Below are positions 1-12,569 of a stretch of DNA of 64,000 nt, piece by piece. This DNA is from Hetaerina americana (Eukaryota; Arthropoda; Insecta; Odonata; Calopterygidae): positions 36,303,351 through 36,367,350 of the forward strand of contig JAKTNV010000001.1 in assembly GCA_022747635.1 (NCBI GenBank), given 5' to 3'. The position numbers and the translations under genes were made by a program. The notes under the pieces were generated by a model that searched no databases, had not been told where the DNA came from, and saw only the letters and a program-made list of their open reading frames with translations. Every line of letters starts with the position of its first letter. The first letter of the stretch is position 1.

Positions 1-1159
1 GAAGAGTTGCAAATAAAAGAACATAATCAGTTTAAACATCAAAGCATACTCTGGATGAGAAAGGCAATACTCGTTCTGATAAATAGCATCCCTGTAAAAA
101 GATTATGATAGTAAAATGTGATAGTTTTTCATTTATCAATCCTTCATATTAGTTATCTGATAAAATTTAAATTCCCTTTTTCACACTCCATCGCATAATA
201 TATATAAACCATCCTTAAGTAAAAAACGAGAAAAGTAAAACATATTTCGTCCTGCGATTGTCACCTCCTTCATCAACTTAAATATATGTATTTAATGCAT
301 ATTGAACAAATACCTGACATAGATAATAGAAAATAAAAGCACACTTGTAACATACTCGTACTAAAAATAGACCCCACAATTCGCAACATAATTATACTTG
401 TATTTGCTCTAAGGTGGCACTTTTATTGATCCTATCATTGTGAAATTGCAACAGAGTTAAGCGCTAATGGTTCAAATTAATTCCTCATTGTTATACGATC
501 TTTGTTTTTATTAAAGATAATATAGGAATGCGATAAATCATTAAAATATTTTGTCATTTCATATCACCTGTACATCATGATACATTTTATTAAGTCGTAA
601 AATTTCCACATTTGACGCAATAAACGCATCTAGGATGCTTTCATCATTTGGGTCTACATACTACGATAGTGTGCGTCCTTGTTCAAGTTTCGGTAGCAGA
701 ACTAAAATGTCTTTTACAAAAAGGCTAGAGGAAAAGGAAAGGGGAGTACCCAAAAAATTAGTCATGGAAGAAAATGCAATTTTATTATTTCGCCAATAAC
801 TAAATGACAGACTACTAAAATATTTTGAAAAATAAAAGTTGGTAACACTTTCTTCACATTACTCGTAATAATATTTATGATTTAGTCTGGTTCCTGACCA
901 AAAGTAGTGAGTGCTTAGGTTATTCATAATCGTTAACAAATCGATTGGCATATCTTTGCCCTGATTTAACGCATAAACAGTCATGGCAAATAGGCAATAT
1001 CTATATCTCAAACCACACATAAAAGGAGACCTTAAATTTGATATAATCAATACATCAAGGGAACAAAAAGCACCCTTAATGTTCATAATATCCATTATTA
1101 ATGTTTCTCAAATAATGATGTTCAACTTTGATACTGTTCAGTCAATGATTCTTAAATAA
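1..1159. other. AT-rich non-coding stretch
   Basis: I see no gene, tRNA or clear repeat here. The longest open frames are under 80 codons and have no recognisable motif. The sequence is AT-rich with scattered A/T runs, typical of arthropod intergenic or intronic DNA. Confidence 0.6.
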
Positions 1160-1175
1160 ACTTGAGTTGACAAAG

Positions 1176-1460
1176 GGGATCGAGATGGTGCGGGGGCTAA
1201 CGTATTGGCTTCCCACCCAGAGAGCCTGGGTTCAAATCCCGCCAGTGTTGAATATTTTTCAGATGTATCTCGATCCCTACTTGAGGTGCTTTGTGGAGGG
1301 CACGCCGGATGGGACATTTAGCTGCGGACCTCTTGGCGCCTTTCGTTAAGAGTAGGCTAATGCCGACGCCGGGTTTCTCTCCACCCTTCATCATTTCCTG
1401 TCCATCCCCTATGGAGCAAATGACCTCAGCTGTCGGTCGCCTCCCTTCAAAACTACTACT
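1176..1460 (+). mobile_element. tRNA-derived SINE, copy 1
   Basis: A short interspersed element of about 285 bp. Its head contains a box-B-like internal promoter (GGTTCAAATCC, near 1229), the usual mark of a tRNA-derived SINE transcribed by RNA polymerase III. The body aligns almost base for base with a second copy at 50627-50918, including the shared blocks TGAATATTTTTCAGA, GAGTAGGCTAATGCCGACG and CCCTTCATC. It ends in an (ACT)n tail. It is flanked by a 16-bp target-site duplication with one mismatch (ACTTGAGTTGACAAAG at 1160-1175 and ACTTGAGTTGACGAAG at 1461-1476), which supports insertion by target-primed reverse transcription. Compared with copy 2 it has about 16 more bases at the 5' end but lacks about 20 bp in the middle (near 1302). 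The retrotransposon that would mobilise it is not identifiable here. Confidence 0.85.
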
Positions 1461-1476
1461 ACTTGAGTTGACGAAG

Positions 1477-3479
1477 CTATAAAACCTTACCAATTTCTAT
1501 GGATGACTTATTAAGTTCTCTTGTTTTTTAGTACTTTCTTCCAGGACTTTTCTCAAGTAACGATATACCTGCCGCAGCTTCATATTTTAGTTTACCTCTC
1601 CTTCTGCGCTGGATGAGGTCATATGGCTCAGTTCCATTTTCGTTCGTTACTACATTTTTTGATTCCCTTCTCATATAGCGTTTCATCTTCGTTATTGAAC
1701 AAATGTATTAAAGAAGGAATTTTTTTTACAAACGGAGAATCTTCTAACTAAAGTAAAATTTACAGGCATGAATAAAATGAAGTAGAGCGAGAATGTATCG
1801 AATTATTATGTATGCATTATTTCAAGGGTTTTATAAATCGACATTTCTGTAGTTTCGTGGAAAAGCAAAAAGGCAAATCCCACATATCGTATCATTATTC
1901 CTTCGTAGCCCCTTCAAAATGTTAACGCGATTAAAAAAATGTCTCAATATGGCATTAGTACAAACTAACGATAACTTATGAAAACCTTACGACGATAGCT
2001 ATGTATTTAATAAGGATCAATTCCTTATTTCCTTTAATTTAATAAGGATCAATTCCTTTAAGACTATTTTACACATTGCTGATTTCAGCACTGAATGCAG
2101 CATAGTAAAAATGGTATCGTTTAAAAGTGGAAATTGAAATCGTTAATTTGAATTCTATTTTCAGTACTGAATTCAAAAACGAGTGCAAAACTTATTTTAT
2201 ACTTGATTATTTCATACAACTACGAATGAAATGATGATCATTGATGCTTAAATAGACTACCGACCATTACGCACTTTCAAAATTATTTTGTAGGAATCCA
2301 GTTTTTCATTATTTCAACAAAAAATGCAAAATTTCTCTTTCGTGTCTTTAGGATTGTTATCGGTTGGAAATTAACATAACCCATAATACAACATCTCTTT
2401 CCTAATCAGAGATGTTAATAGACTCTCACAAGACAACTATTAAATGCTCATTTGACTTCAAGAGGAAACACAGCTGATTCCGATAACACATAAGCAAAGC
2501 GTTTGCGCATGCGCAACACTTTAAAGTCGAAAGGAGCGTTGGATCGTGTAAAAGGATATTTCCGCTATTTAACATCGATTGCGCATTCGACACTGAGCAT
2601 CCTGATTTCAGTTACTCAAATGAATATCAGATCAAACGGCCTTCACGATTATAATTTAGCACTGAAAAAGCAAGCAATTACTTTGTTTTGATGGAACGGA
2701 GAACACGTTCCCTAACCCCATTCTCTAAACAGCCACAGCTTAGCTTCTATTTTCAAATTTTAATTATAATTGCACTTGGCTTGAACTTTGGTCTAACATT
2801 TTTCTCTGTTGCCATCTATAACATTTTTTTGTTGCTATACTCGATTCCCTTTTGCCGTCGGCGATGGAATCTTGCCATATAATCCTACGGAAACTTGCTC
2901 TTTCGTTTTCCTTCATGTTTTATCAGCTCCGTAAAAACGATCCTATTATCATCCACCGCTAAAACAAAATTTAAATTGAATAAAGGGGAGCTGTGTGAAA
3001 CTATCCCCGCACGTCCCGAAGCCCGGACCTGAATGATTGTCAAACTACGCCACGACACCGAGAATTCGATATCGGGCCCGAAATAGGGAATCCAGTACAC
3101 AGTCATCACCGCAAAGGAGCGATGTAACCGCATCCTTAAATGCATCGAAGAGCGAAGATCGAACATGGACGCGACACTCCGCTTTGTCTCCCACTCGGAT
3201 CGCGGAGCTCTGGCGGAAAGATTTGGACGCCGTTCTCGCTGCAACCCTCCTGGCATTCGAGTGCACACTCGTGCATCCATTCGCCACGCTGAAGGTTGGC
3301 GGGGTTACAAACGTTTTGGTCTTCAGAAATTACTCGATAAAACTCGATCTCATGGGTTATTGCTTTGAACTTTCGCGGAGAATCGATTTCACCATTCATT
3401 TAAGGTGTCCTATTTATGAAACATTAGGTTTTGGACGGTCCTTAACAAATAATTACGTCAAAAAGCCATGAAAACTTCT
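1477..3479. other. Non-coding stretch with no clear gene
   Basis: Mostly AT-rich DNA. Between about 3000 and 3400 the base composition is more even and several frames stay open on both strands at once, but none shows a recognisable domain and they overlap each other, so I do not call a gene. A 52-codon minus-strand frame at 1528-1686 is rich in Arg, Lys and Glu and is discussed as a finding. Confidence 0.5.
2005..2058. repeat. Short direct duplication, 32-bp period
   Basis: The 22-bp segment starting ATTTAATAAGGATCAA occurs twice, at 2005-2026 and 2037-2058. Each copy contains the small palindrome AAGGA...TCCTT. This looks like a local slippage duplication. Confidence 0.85.
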
Positions 3480-3860
3480 TTCACTGCCCTGCATCTTCAT
3501 GTATTCCAAGTTTCTTCCCGCTTTGATGATTTCCTACTCCATTCCTTCCTCTACCCAACTTACCCAACATTCTCCTTTCATTCACGGCTTTTAAAATTAC
3601 AATACCTTTCAATATTTCCTCCAACTACTTCTCGTACCGTTTTCAGATTTCCCCCATTATCGTTCTCACTTCAAAAACACTGCTTAAAACCATGGCATAT
3701 CCCCCACCTGTTTTTTTCCATTCTTCGCCACCCACACATCTCAAAAGTCTCCAGGCTGCTCTCGTTCCTTTTTTCCCTCGAAGACCAGGTCACACATTCA
3801 TAAAGCGTTATGCTCCATATGAAAATTTTTACGAATCTTTCCTTCACATCTTTACTGATT
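3480..3860 (-). pseudogene. Non-LTR retrotransposon RT C-terminal relic (minus strand)
   Basis: A decayed 3' portion of a non-LTR retrotransposon ORF2. Read on the minus strand from about 3859 to 3701, the frame holds, in order, KERFVKIFIWSITLYECVTW and LETFEMCGWRRMEK. These match the region after the RT catalytic core in arthropod endonuclease/reverse-transcriptase elements, where the usual pattern is LYG.ETW followed by LEAFEMW.WRRM.K. After a frameshift, a further block near 3525-3600 reads ERRMLGKLGRGRNGVG, equivalent to the GK.GRGR motif near the ORF end. The catalytic part of RT and the endonuclease are absent, consistent with 5' truncation. Frameshifts show it is dead. It is of the same general family as the plus-strand relics at 12.6, 42.2, 43.2 and 51.3-52.4 kb. 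The clade (Jockey/CR1-like or another) is not settled. Confidence 0.75.
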
Positions 3861-5879
3861 GAACACGTTTTCAGCATAATTTTCAGAAAATAAACATTCA
3901 AGAATCACTGACGCTCATTCCTATTAGCATATTAATACGTCCATTGAGGGGGAGGTACCACTTAGGAGTCATTTATTTCATACTGGAACGCTTGCGAAAA
4001 TTAGGAATGGATTTTCCATTAGCAGTCGTATCCCTACGCTGTCTCTAAAGATCAGTGGCAAGGTTTTTTTACAGTTTTTCTCGTGATTACATTTCACTCT
4101 ACCGTAGTGATGCCTGAGAAGCCGAGAATGTTTTCATATAACAAACAATGATTTCTAAACACATCATTTTCCTGCTATTTTTAAACAGCTCCCAACCCAA
4201 ACGCCTCTTTTAAAATCCGTCTTAAACAATTCAGCAGGCACTCATCTAGTGAGCATTTTAACAACTTGGAGCCCTAGTCACCCTCTTTGAGTGGAACTCT
4301 GAATAGAATGGAAGAAAATGGACCCTCTGATTCAGAATTGCAATCCCTCCGAAAGGAAAGCCTGTCTTACTTTACACTCTTGGGATCTTTTTAAGCTCTG
4401 ACGCCGCATTACTGTAATTCCCTCCTCTTCTGGAAGGCCTCCGGTACTCGGAACATTTTAGACCGGAAACGCCTTTCAGTCGACTGGGCTGCTTTCAAAC
4501 TTTTAAACTCCCTCATTCATTCTTCCACTCCAAGAAGGAGGTCAAAAGGCGAATTTTACGCCGCGTCAGAAATTCCAATACTATTTTAGCACAACGGGAT
4601 GCAGGAAAGCTACTGCCGGATTCTTAAATGATGAAAAGTAAGGAGCGGTTGAAGAAGCCCTTTTGCGGCCATTTCGCTCTGGAGTTGAGCATAAGAGGCC
4701 GCCACCCGACAATACTTACGTCACGTGACCCTATATGCCCCCGATGACCGCCACTTCGGGGCCTACCCGCTTGGCATTGGTGAGGAAGCCAATATCGTTT
4801 TTTGCGCGCAAATAATGGGCCTCCCGACGCTTCAGCCGGGTTTTCAACGAGAGTAGGAGTCATTAAAAATATATATTTATCTATTATTTTAAGGCTATCC
4901 ACCGTTTAAGGTTGGTTTTGGATGGGCACAGACTAATTAACGCTACATTTCTGAGTTTCGCCCAACAAGACACAACTACACACCGCACACTTCAATGAAT
5001 GTATCCTTTAATTCCGCATATATCCCACCTCCTTCATTCCGTCCAACATACCAATTTTTTGCCTCCACTCCTCCATTTGGCTTAACGCTGCCTTCTATCC
5101 AACTTCCCATATATTTTGCAAATCAAAACGCTTGGCGTTCACATTTTTCTCGACTCCTTTAGATTTCTCTCAGTAACCCTCTCTTCTCGCCTACCATTCA
5201 TCTGTTTTTTACTTACCGTCAATTATCTACACACAGATAGATGCACATGAAGACTATGCCTGCGAAAGAAACAAGAATCGAGCGCTTTTGTCCATTCCTA
5301 GAATCTCGTTCCCTTTTTTAGCCATCGATGATAAAAATGCGTAATTCTGTCATCAAAAAGATGAGATCAATGGAGCACTCGAGGGGCTCCATGAGTGGGA
5401 ATGAATTTAAAAAACGGAACAAAACAATACGAGAAGAAGAACGCCCAAGGCAGTCATAGTGTCGAGGGAGGGATTTATAAAGGGTAAAAAGACATTGAGA
5501 TTCAAATGCGGGGAGGGAGAGGGGGAGTCAATGGGAGGAACGGCAAAGAAATAGCGGAGGAAAGATCAAAGTACAACACCATTTTTTCCTTCTCGTAATT
5601 TTTTTGCCGCCGCCTCTCTCCATCCCAAGAAATCCATCCACTAGGTCGCGCGCGTTCACCAAGATGGAGAGGGGGAAAAATGCGAAAAAAAACAACGAAA
5701 AAAAATAAATGCGCGAACAGCTTATGTGTTTTTATTTGAAAGAAGGAGAGGAAAAAATGGAGTTTTGAGGAGTGGTGGTGGATCGGAGGTGGGGAACCTT
5801 TTGTGTTTCCCCAAGAGATCCGCTGAGGTTACACAAAAGCTTTACGTGGGTTGCGAAAAATGAATATTTTAAGAGAGAA
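3861..5879. other. Non-coding stretch with a GC-richer block
   Basis: No gene seen. A block at about 4620-4870 is richer in GC than its surroundings and contains TTACGTCA overlapping the palindrome TCACGTGA (4716-4728), which resemble CRE and E-box sites. Its sharp compositional contrast suggests either an inserted repeat or a regulatory patch; there is no second copy in this window. Confidence 0.45.
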
Positions 5880-6200
5880 GACGCCATGAATTAGGTTAGC
5901 TTTTGCATGGCGAGCGCGCGGGGGAGGGTGGGGGGGAGGAAGAAAGGCGGCGGGAGGAAGGCCGGGGGTGGACGCCGTTCGCGCGGTTCCTTCGGTCGCC
6001 GGCGCGCGCCGCGACGAAGGCGGGTGAGGGAAAGTAATCAGAGGGGTGGAGTAACGAGGCCCGGAGACAATGAGATGAAAAGGGAGGGGCGGAAAAGTGC
6101 GAAGGGGGTGGTGGCTTGAGAGGATTCCGAGCGGTGTCGGGCCGTACGGTTCGAGGGTGCGGGGGAGCGCGAGTAAACGAGCATCGCGTCGATTTTAAGT
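5880..6200. other. G-rich, CpG-bearing island with quadruplex-type run
   Basis: A strongly purine-skewed, CpG-containing stretch. At 5920-5936 there are closely spaced guanine runs (GGGGG A GGG T GGGGGGG), a G-quadruplex-type pattern on the plus strand. Reading frames across it give only Gly/Arg/Lys-rich low-complexity peptides, so I do not call a CDS. It could be a promoter-like or unmethylated island, but no initiator or transcript evidence is visible. Confidence 0.5.
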
Positions 6201-7206
6201 TCGGCCGTTTCCATAAACCCCTTCGTCAATTTTCCAGACGGAGTTTAAAAAAAAAATGCTCGCCACAATTACTCGGATAGGATTGTGCAGATGCCGTCGA
6301 TTGTAGACGGGTTGCATGGTTTTTCTTTTGCCTCCGGATGCAGCCAAGTTTTGATGCCCTCGAGGCGAATGAATGGCGAGGACAACTGAAATTCACCCCC
6401 AAACCCCATCCCCAATCCCCTTTGCCGCAGCGGCGGTGAATCTGAATGGCACTGACGCCGCTCCTCTCGAACTTCATCGCCTTCTCTCTATTTCGCGTCA
6501 ATCCTCCAAACACCTTCCCCCGATGATCCTGCAGAGCAAATTCGGTGCCATAATATCTTTCAGCAATGTGATACGACGCCTGGTTTCCGTCGAAGAATAT
6601 AATGGCGGGCCTACAGTGGTTCATTTGATACCTCTGCGTGCTGCACAACTACTTCATTTCCTGGTCGACCTCCATTTTCATTTCCTCGCATAATTTATAA
6701 ATCCCTGACTTAAACTCACAGCTATTTTTCTTTCAAATCAGCACATTCGATCGTCTCTTCAATGAAAATCTATAATTCGCACTTTTTATGATCGGAATGC
6801 CTTGCTAAATGGTCAATTTGGTAGGACTTTGGTTGGACAATCGAAACTGAGTACATTAAACATTTTAATAAAAGTAAATGCCTTTCCTTGAATTTATTTT
6901 GTATCCCCAGACCGTTGAGCCATATCATGCTCCGAAAATGACCTAATATCAAAAGTTAGCCACCCAAGCGGTTACACGCTAGCTAAAAGTTAATATGGAT
7001 AGCTAGTTATACGTTTTTAAGCACTAGAGGGCTGATTTATCAACATGTATCTCGTAATTCAAATCATGTTCACTTGGCTCCAAGTTCATGTGATCCGATC
7101 AAAAGGAAGATCACGTGAAAAATATTTGATTAGCCTTCGGATCGAATATCATGGCATTTCGATAGCGATCGACTTAGCCTAACTTCGGCGTTAATCATCC
7201 ATCGAT
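6201..7206. other. Non-coding stretch
   Basis: Nothing recognisable. The frames at 6226-6648 and 6373-6693 overlap antisense to each other and have no known motif. Confidence 0.5.
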
Positions 7207-7310
7207 CGTTCTATTGCCGACCCCGGCAGAGGTAGGGTAACGTTCTCTCCTGCCGACCCAGAGGTGGCGGGTTTGATTCCCGCCAAGGTGGGTTTCCCTC
7301 CTTCTAGGTC
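7207..7310 (+). mobile_element. tRNA-like SINE head, degenerate
   Basis: This segment reads like the 5' head of a tRNA-derived SINE: a GGGTAACG stretch after a weak box A, then CCTGCCGACCCAGAGGTGG and a box-B-like GGGTTTGATTCCCGCC. The order and spacing are similar to the head of the SINE at 1176 (GGGCTAACG ... GGGTTCAAATCCCGCC). The body after 7290 does not match the other two SINEs in this window, so it is either a different subfamily or a decayed copy. No tail or target duplication was found. Confidence 0.55.
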
Positions 7311-10300
7311 TTGGATATGTAACACAAACGGATTAAGCGGAAGAAGGACTATATTGTCTCGATTTTCCCCAATTTAGCCGTTAATCAATAATCGGTTTGA
7401 TACAAACACGAACGAAAGTACCCACACAACCTAAACACACGAAGAGCGGTTTTATAAGGGAAAAGGATGGGAGAATATCGGCAAAATAAATCTTTCATAC
7501 AAGATGGATATATTACAAAACGAGAAGAAATGGCGATGTGGTAGTGAATTATATATTTCTGGGATACCACTATCTATTATATTTATTGAAATCGGCATAC
7601 CCCACTCCTAGGTTATATCTACGGAAATAGTTTGAAACTTAAATCTTCTCTTACTGGGCTTAAGTTTTCGTTATGAACAACATATCGACTACTTTAAGAA
7701 TCAATAGAGCTTTAAATGCTTTTTACGATTCTATTGGTACTCTGAGGAAAATATTATATCAAACATGCGAAGCCGAGCAGGGCTAAACTTGTTATTTTGC
7801 TCCTGCAAAATACAATTGAAGAAAAGTGGATGAAAATAGATGAAAATTCTACACATGCATTACTATCCTCTAAAGCGAGAAAATCTCCTCAAGAAATATA
7901 TACAGTTTGTGTTATTTATGTGGTAAGCAAAATGGCTATTTTTTGCTAACTTGCTCCCACCAGCAAAGTTTTCAATAAAATGTAATATTTTATTGGCGCG
8001 CCCGTTAATTTTCATGAAAAAGAAATACTTAGGCAAGTCACTCATACGCTCACTCTTCTGGCTTTATATATATTTGAAAAACTGTGCCTTCTTTTGATTT
8101 AATAAAATGCCCTAGAGCAATCAACGTAAAACAAGGGAGTATGAAAATTCAGTTTGCATGTTCGTTGAGTAAAACGCTACCTCATTCGAGATATTATTCA
8201 CCACGAACGCAATGCTCAAAATTTTTAATTCTGGAGAAATCATTGAGTCAGAATAGCTGTAGATACCCACTGAAGAAATTACAGAGCACTTAAAAAGAGA
8301 AACTGGCGGGTCTGCGAAAATCGTGCAAAACAAGCAATTTTCTGCTGGCACTGCATGAAGAGTGACTCAGCTCTATAGCTCATTCAAATTGCGAATTTTT
8401 ATCACTTAACATTTTCTTTGCCCTTTTTCACCCGAAATATTTCATAAACCTCAAAGGTAGCCAAGCAACGAAACCTACGGGAGCAGCGCGACCCCATTTT
8501 GGGTCACCGGCCGTAGAGGCTATAGCGAGCACCAACCTTAGTAGAGAAGGTACATTTTAAAACCAAAACGTGACTCTTTACGCCGGTCTCGTCGCTCCAC
8601 AAAAAAGAACATCCTTGCAGTGTTGGAGCATAAAACAAGCGTGGGGGCCATAAACTGAACCTAGCGGGGGAGGTCAGTTTAGCTATTTTATACAAGAATT
8701 TCTCATAAACAGCATCTCATAAATCACATGCCTGGATCTCATCTGAGCCCCCTCGCCGGTGTGGTTGGTAAATTTTTCAGGTTAAGAACTGATTCCGCGC
8801 AATGGGAGGGAGTAAGGAATAACCATGACATAGCCATGAAAATGAAGAAGCTATATGCTAAATTCATGGAAACATTATTCACCTCGTCGCCGAATAAATG
8901 CATTTGGAAATATAAACGTGCCGTTTCATGAGAAAGAACCTCACCACTTGACACGATAGGTAGTTTTGAGCTTCCGAATCTGATGGTAAAATACATTTTC
9001 GTAGAATTTACGTTAGTTCCCGATGCGTTTAAATGACGGAAATAATTTTCGATTCCATCGGAAATCTAATAAAATTCTATGACTTGATCGCATTCGAATG
9101 ATCAATTAATGGTCGAATTCCTAATGTAAAAATCAAATATAGTATGTCATATTTATATCCGATAAACGAGGGATTTGTTCTCGTGAAGCACTTCCTTCGG
9201 CGCGGTATCAAACTACCTACACTGGCAAAATGAAAGGAAGGAACGAAGGGATCAAGTTTCGAAATGATCCCAGTCAAATAAATTAAATCGATTTTTTATT
9301 CAAGTCCCTTGACGTCTTTTAAAGGAAGGCATGACCTATTCAATGGCCATCTATATGGCCAATCTATAATAAATAAGGGGATGTGTGAAGAGGTCACGCG
9401 CCCTTCGGTCTCAATCGTATGCACTTCACGCGCAGCCAACGCGGACCTCACATTTTCATTTTTACGAACAGTTTCATAATTAGTTCCGTTTGATTATTTT
9501 TGCAAAGGAAGCCAAATGAGTATGGGGAACGTCCCTTTCACTTAAGACTAAAAAAAAATACAAAGTTCCAATCGAAGTCCGATACACTGAAACTTCGCGA
9601 GGCGCTGGAATAGACCCAGCTACTGTAAATGGATCACACTCTGTGTGTGCGGTCATGTAAGTAAGCGGTCGAATTCAGAGATACGTGCGCGACGAACTTA
9701 CCGCCCTTATGGTTAATTTTTCATCGGTCAAGACCCCCCCCCCTCTCTCTCCCTCCCTCACACGCATTTACAGCCCGTCCGCGGAGTATTATCGATCGTC
9801 GCTCCGGCCTCCCGTTCCCCTACGAAGTTCGCAGAACTCGGTCGGTATTCGTACGGTAGATGGGGCAGAGGACCATTAATTGGAGCGTTTAATTCATTCT
9901 ATTTGCTTTCCGTCTTGCCTCCGCGGTTCCGGTGGAGTGGGTAACATCGAATACGGTAAGTCGACGATTATCGGAGGCAAGTATTCGGTCGCCTTTTGGA
10001 TCACTCATCACAAGCTCTTGTCGATGTTCCCATGGCGTGGGATGAACGAACCCTTTGATGGAGCCGTAACGTTTCTGCATATTGCCGGAGAATCACAATG
10101 CACGCTGCTCGTCGAGATTTTTTACAATTGCATGTGTCACGATATCAGCTTCACTTCGCTCCACAGAGAAAGCAGAGAAATTAATGAAATTTTTCCACGC
10201 TCTCGGGAGGGGGGGTACACGAGAGACAAAGGGAACTGAGACTCCGTGGGAATCGGAAAATATCGGAAAAATGAATGCAGTTAGAAATAAGGGTCTCGTA

Positions 10301-12359
10301 CTCACAAATGTGGGAAACCAGGTCGCCCTTATGAATCTCACTCCAGACACAATTTAGTCCCTTTTCTTCGCTTTGGGTGATTCGTATAAGGATCAATAAT
10401 AGGTCGTCAAACTGCTTGAGTCTCGCCGGGTATGATTCTTAAATTCAATATTCGATTTACTTCCTCAGCATAGCCAATATAATAAACCAATAATTAACGG
10501 GGTTACGGTGGAGTGCAATGATAATTCACTGGAGTTGGTCATGACTACATGAATGATATAATAAATAAATCTACGAATATCAGTCAATTATAAAATACCG
10601 ACATCAAAGAACCAATAAAACGTAATTTAAACTACAGAAATGATCATTCTGTTTCAGAAAATTAATTCATGCATGTTCCACAGTAGGTAAACATTTTTTT
10701 AATTTAAAAAAATACAAAAGTTTCGTTTGATCTAAAGGCAACTGGCCTTTTGCACTGGTCTACCCATTTGGACGAATAACCTTGGCTGGAGACGTTTTTG
10801 AAGTGGCGTTCAGCCGACTGTGAATACTCAAGTTCAAAGAATGTCTTTTGGTTATCTTAAATTTTTGCGCTGAAAAGTCTCGTACATTACATAATGTTAG
10901 GAAACAGAAGTAAAAAATTTATTTATGAAAATTAATCATGCAATGTGCTCAAATGCCAAAAAATAATTCAATGCAATTTTCCCTTGATACTTCCATTTAG
11001 CGAAAACCTTAATTAATTATGTGCAAAATAAAAGCCGACAAAAAATCTTACTAAGCAACGATGAGTGCTTTAATTCACTCCACAGCATTTCCTCTCTAAA
11101 GACAAATATTAAAGCGTATTTCAAAAAATGCTGCCGAAATATTACCGTACCAACACACTTCCATTTCAACGGTTGGGAGGTCATATAAAACCAAAAAAAT
11201 AGGAGTAAATAAACAACGGTTTAAAACCGGTGGTTTTTTATCACCTGTAACGTATGGAGGTTGTTGGTACGGCTTGCTGGCCCATTAATTCTTTCTAAAT
11301 GTCTAATAGTAGGTGATATTTTTCTGATATTAATTGCAATGAACGCCGCGGCAAATAACTAGTCCGCCAGGTCAAACCGAAATTAGTGCGGCAGGCGTAT
11401 TTCACTGCCCTAAGGAGTGAATTTGGTGTTCTTTCCGGGGCAAGCAGCGGCGATCTAACGCCAGCATCAAGGCATTGCAACGCGAAAATGCACCCAGCGG
11501 CAATCGATAAAATTCTCTCCAGTTCACCCTCCCTTGGCATTTGCTTTTTCTCCAAAATTCCGAGATCTAATTTATGGACAATTGATTATAGGCAGGTAAA
11601 TACAAACAGTTAAACACAAATAAAGCGAAGTATTTATTTTACTGCACTCTTGGGAATAAATCACCTTATATTTCATTCGGGAGGAGAAACAAACAAAATT
11701 AGCCATTGTTAAAAACACCAGAGCTGTACACTCAAATTTGAAGTGGTCAGCGCAATAATTTGTTAACTCTTATTTGGTATCGTAAGATTGAAGAAAAGGA
11801 TTGAATAAAAATAAAACCATTCTTATTTTGATATGCTATTTTAAAATAATCAAAACAAATTTTATGGTTCTAAAACTACGTCCCCTAAATGATTAGCGAA
11901 TAAATTTATGCCAATAAAAAATACATCACCCCTTTCAACCAGCTAGTTTTATTAGTAAATCTCTTAAAAACTGTTTTCCCTGCTATGGCAAAATTTAAAT
12001 AACAATTGTCCCCATTTAATAAAAAACATTATCTACCGCTCACTGCAGCTTGAAATAAATACTCTCGCTCAATAAACGAAAATATGATTTGGTTCTAAAA
12101 AACGATTCAATCAATTTAAGAAATACTACCTTTTCTGTGGTCAATTATAAACGTAAAAAATAGTTCAAAAAGCAAAACCCACTCCTCGCCTTCATAAGTT
12201 GCATATTTGTGATGAATATAAAGTTACGCATTTCATTACAAATTTGCGTAAATAAGTTAAAATAGGTATTTTGTATTAATTATCACTGGAATGAAATATC
12301 ATGTGCTGTCCTGTTGCCCTCCCGTTTTTAAAACGGCACCATTAAATTAAATTGCCACC
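7311..12359. other. Long AT-rich non-coding stretch
   Basis: No gene recognised in about 5 kb. Frames around 9685-10350 overlap on both strands and lack known motifs. A small imperfect hairpin is noted separately at 8475-8516. A run of 13 Cs followed by CT repeats lies near 9733-9770. Confidence 0.5.
8475..8516. other. Two-step hairpin
   Basis: Outer arms CTACGG (8475-8480) and CCGTAG (8511-8516) enclose an inner pair GACCC (8490-8494) and GGGTC (8501-8505). The structure is short and could be chance or part of a decayed repeat. Confidence 0.35.
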
Positions 12360-12397
12360 CCATTGGGGTCAAACACCTTTTCAGCCACCAAATTGAG

Positions 12398-12560
12398 GAA
12401 TAGGCGCTGCGGGAACTACCTTCATTCCTGCTCTTACCCATCAACCTATCTGGCTCGCATTGGTGACCCTACCAGGAACAATTACCCTCGCTTGCCGGAG
12501 CACAGCTCTATGGTTCATCGGAGCACGCACGCCCTACCGCGGGGTCGTCTTAGTCCATGG
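12398..12560. repeat. Possible dispersed-repeat fragment
   Basis: The stretch containing GCATTGGTGACCCTACCAGG and later GGAGCACGCACGCCCT is GC-richer than its flanks and resembles, from memory only, a repeat tail seen scattered in invertebrate genomes. There is no second copy in this window, so the call is weak. It lies directly upstream of an RT relic and could belong to the same or an adjacent insertion. Confidence 0.3.
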
Positions 12561-12569
12561 AAGGGCGTG

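Noticed and set aside
3468..3803. 111-codon plus-strand frame rich in Phe, Ser and His
   Set aside because: It is the antisense shadow of the minus-strand reverse-transcriptase relic.
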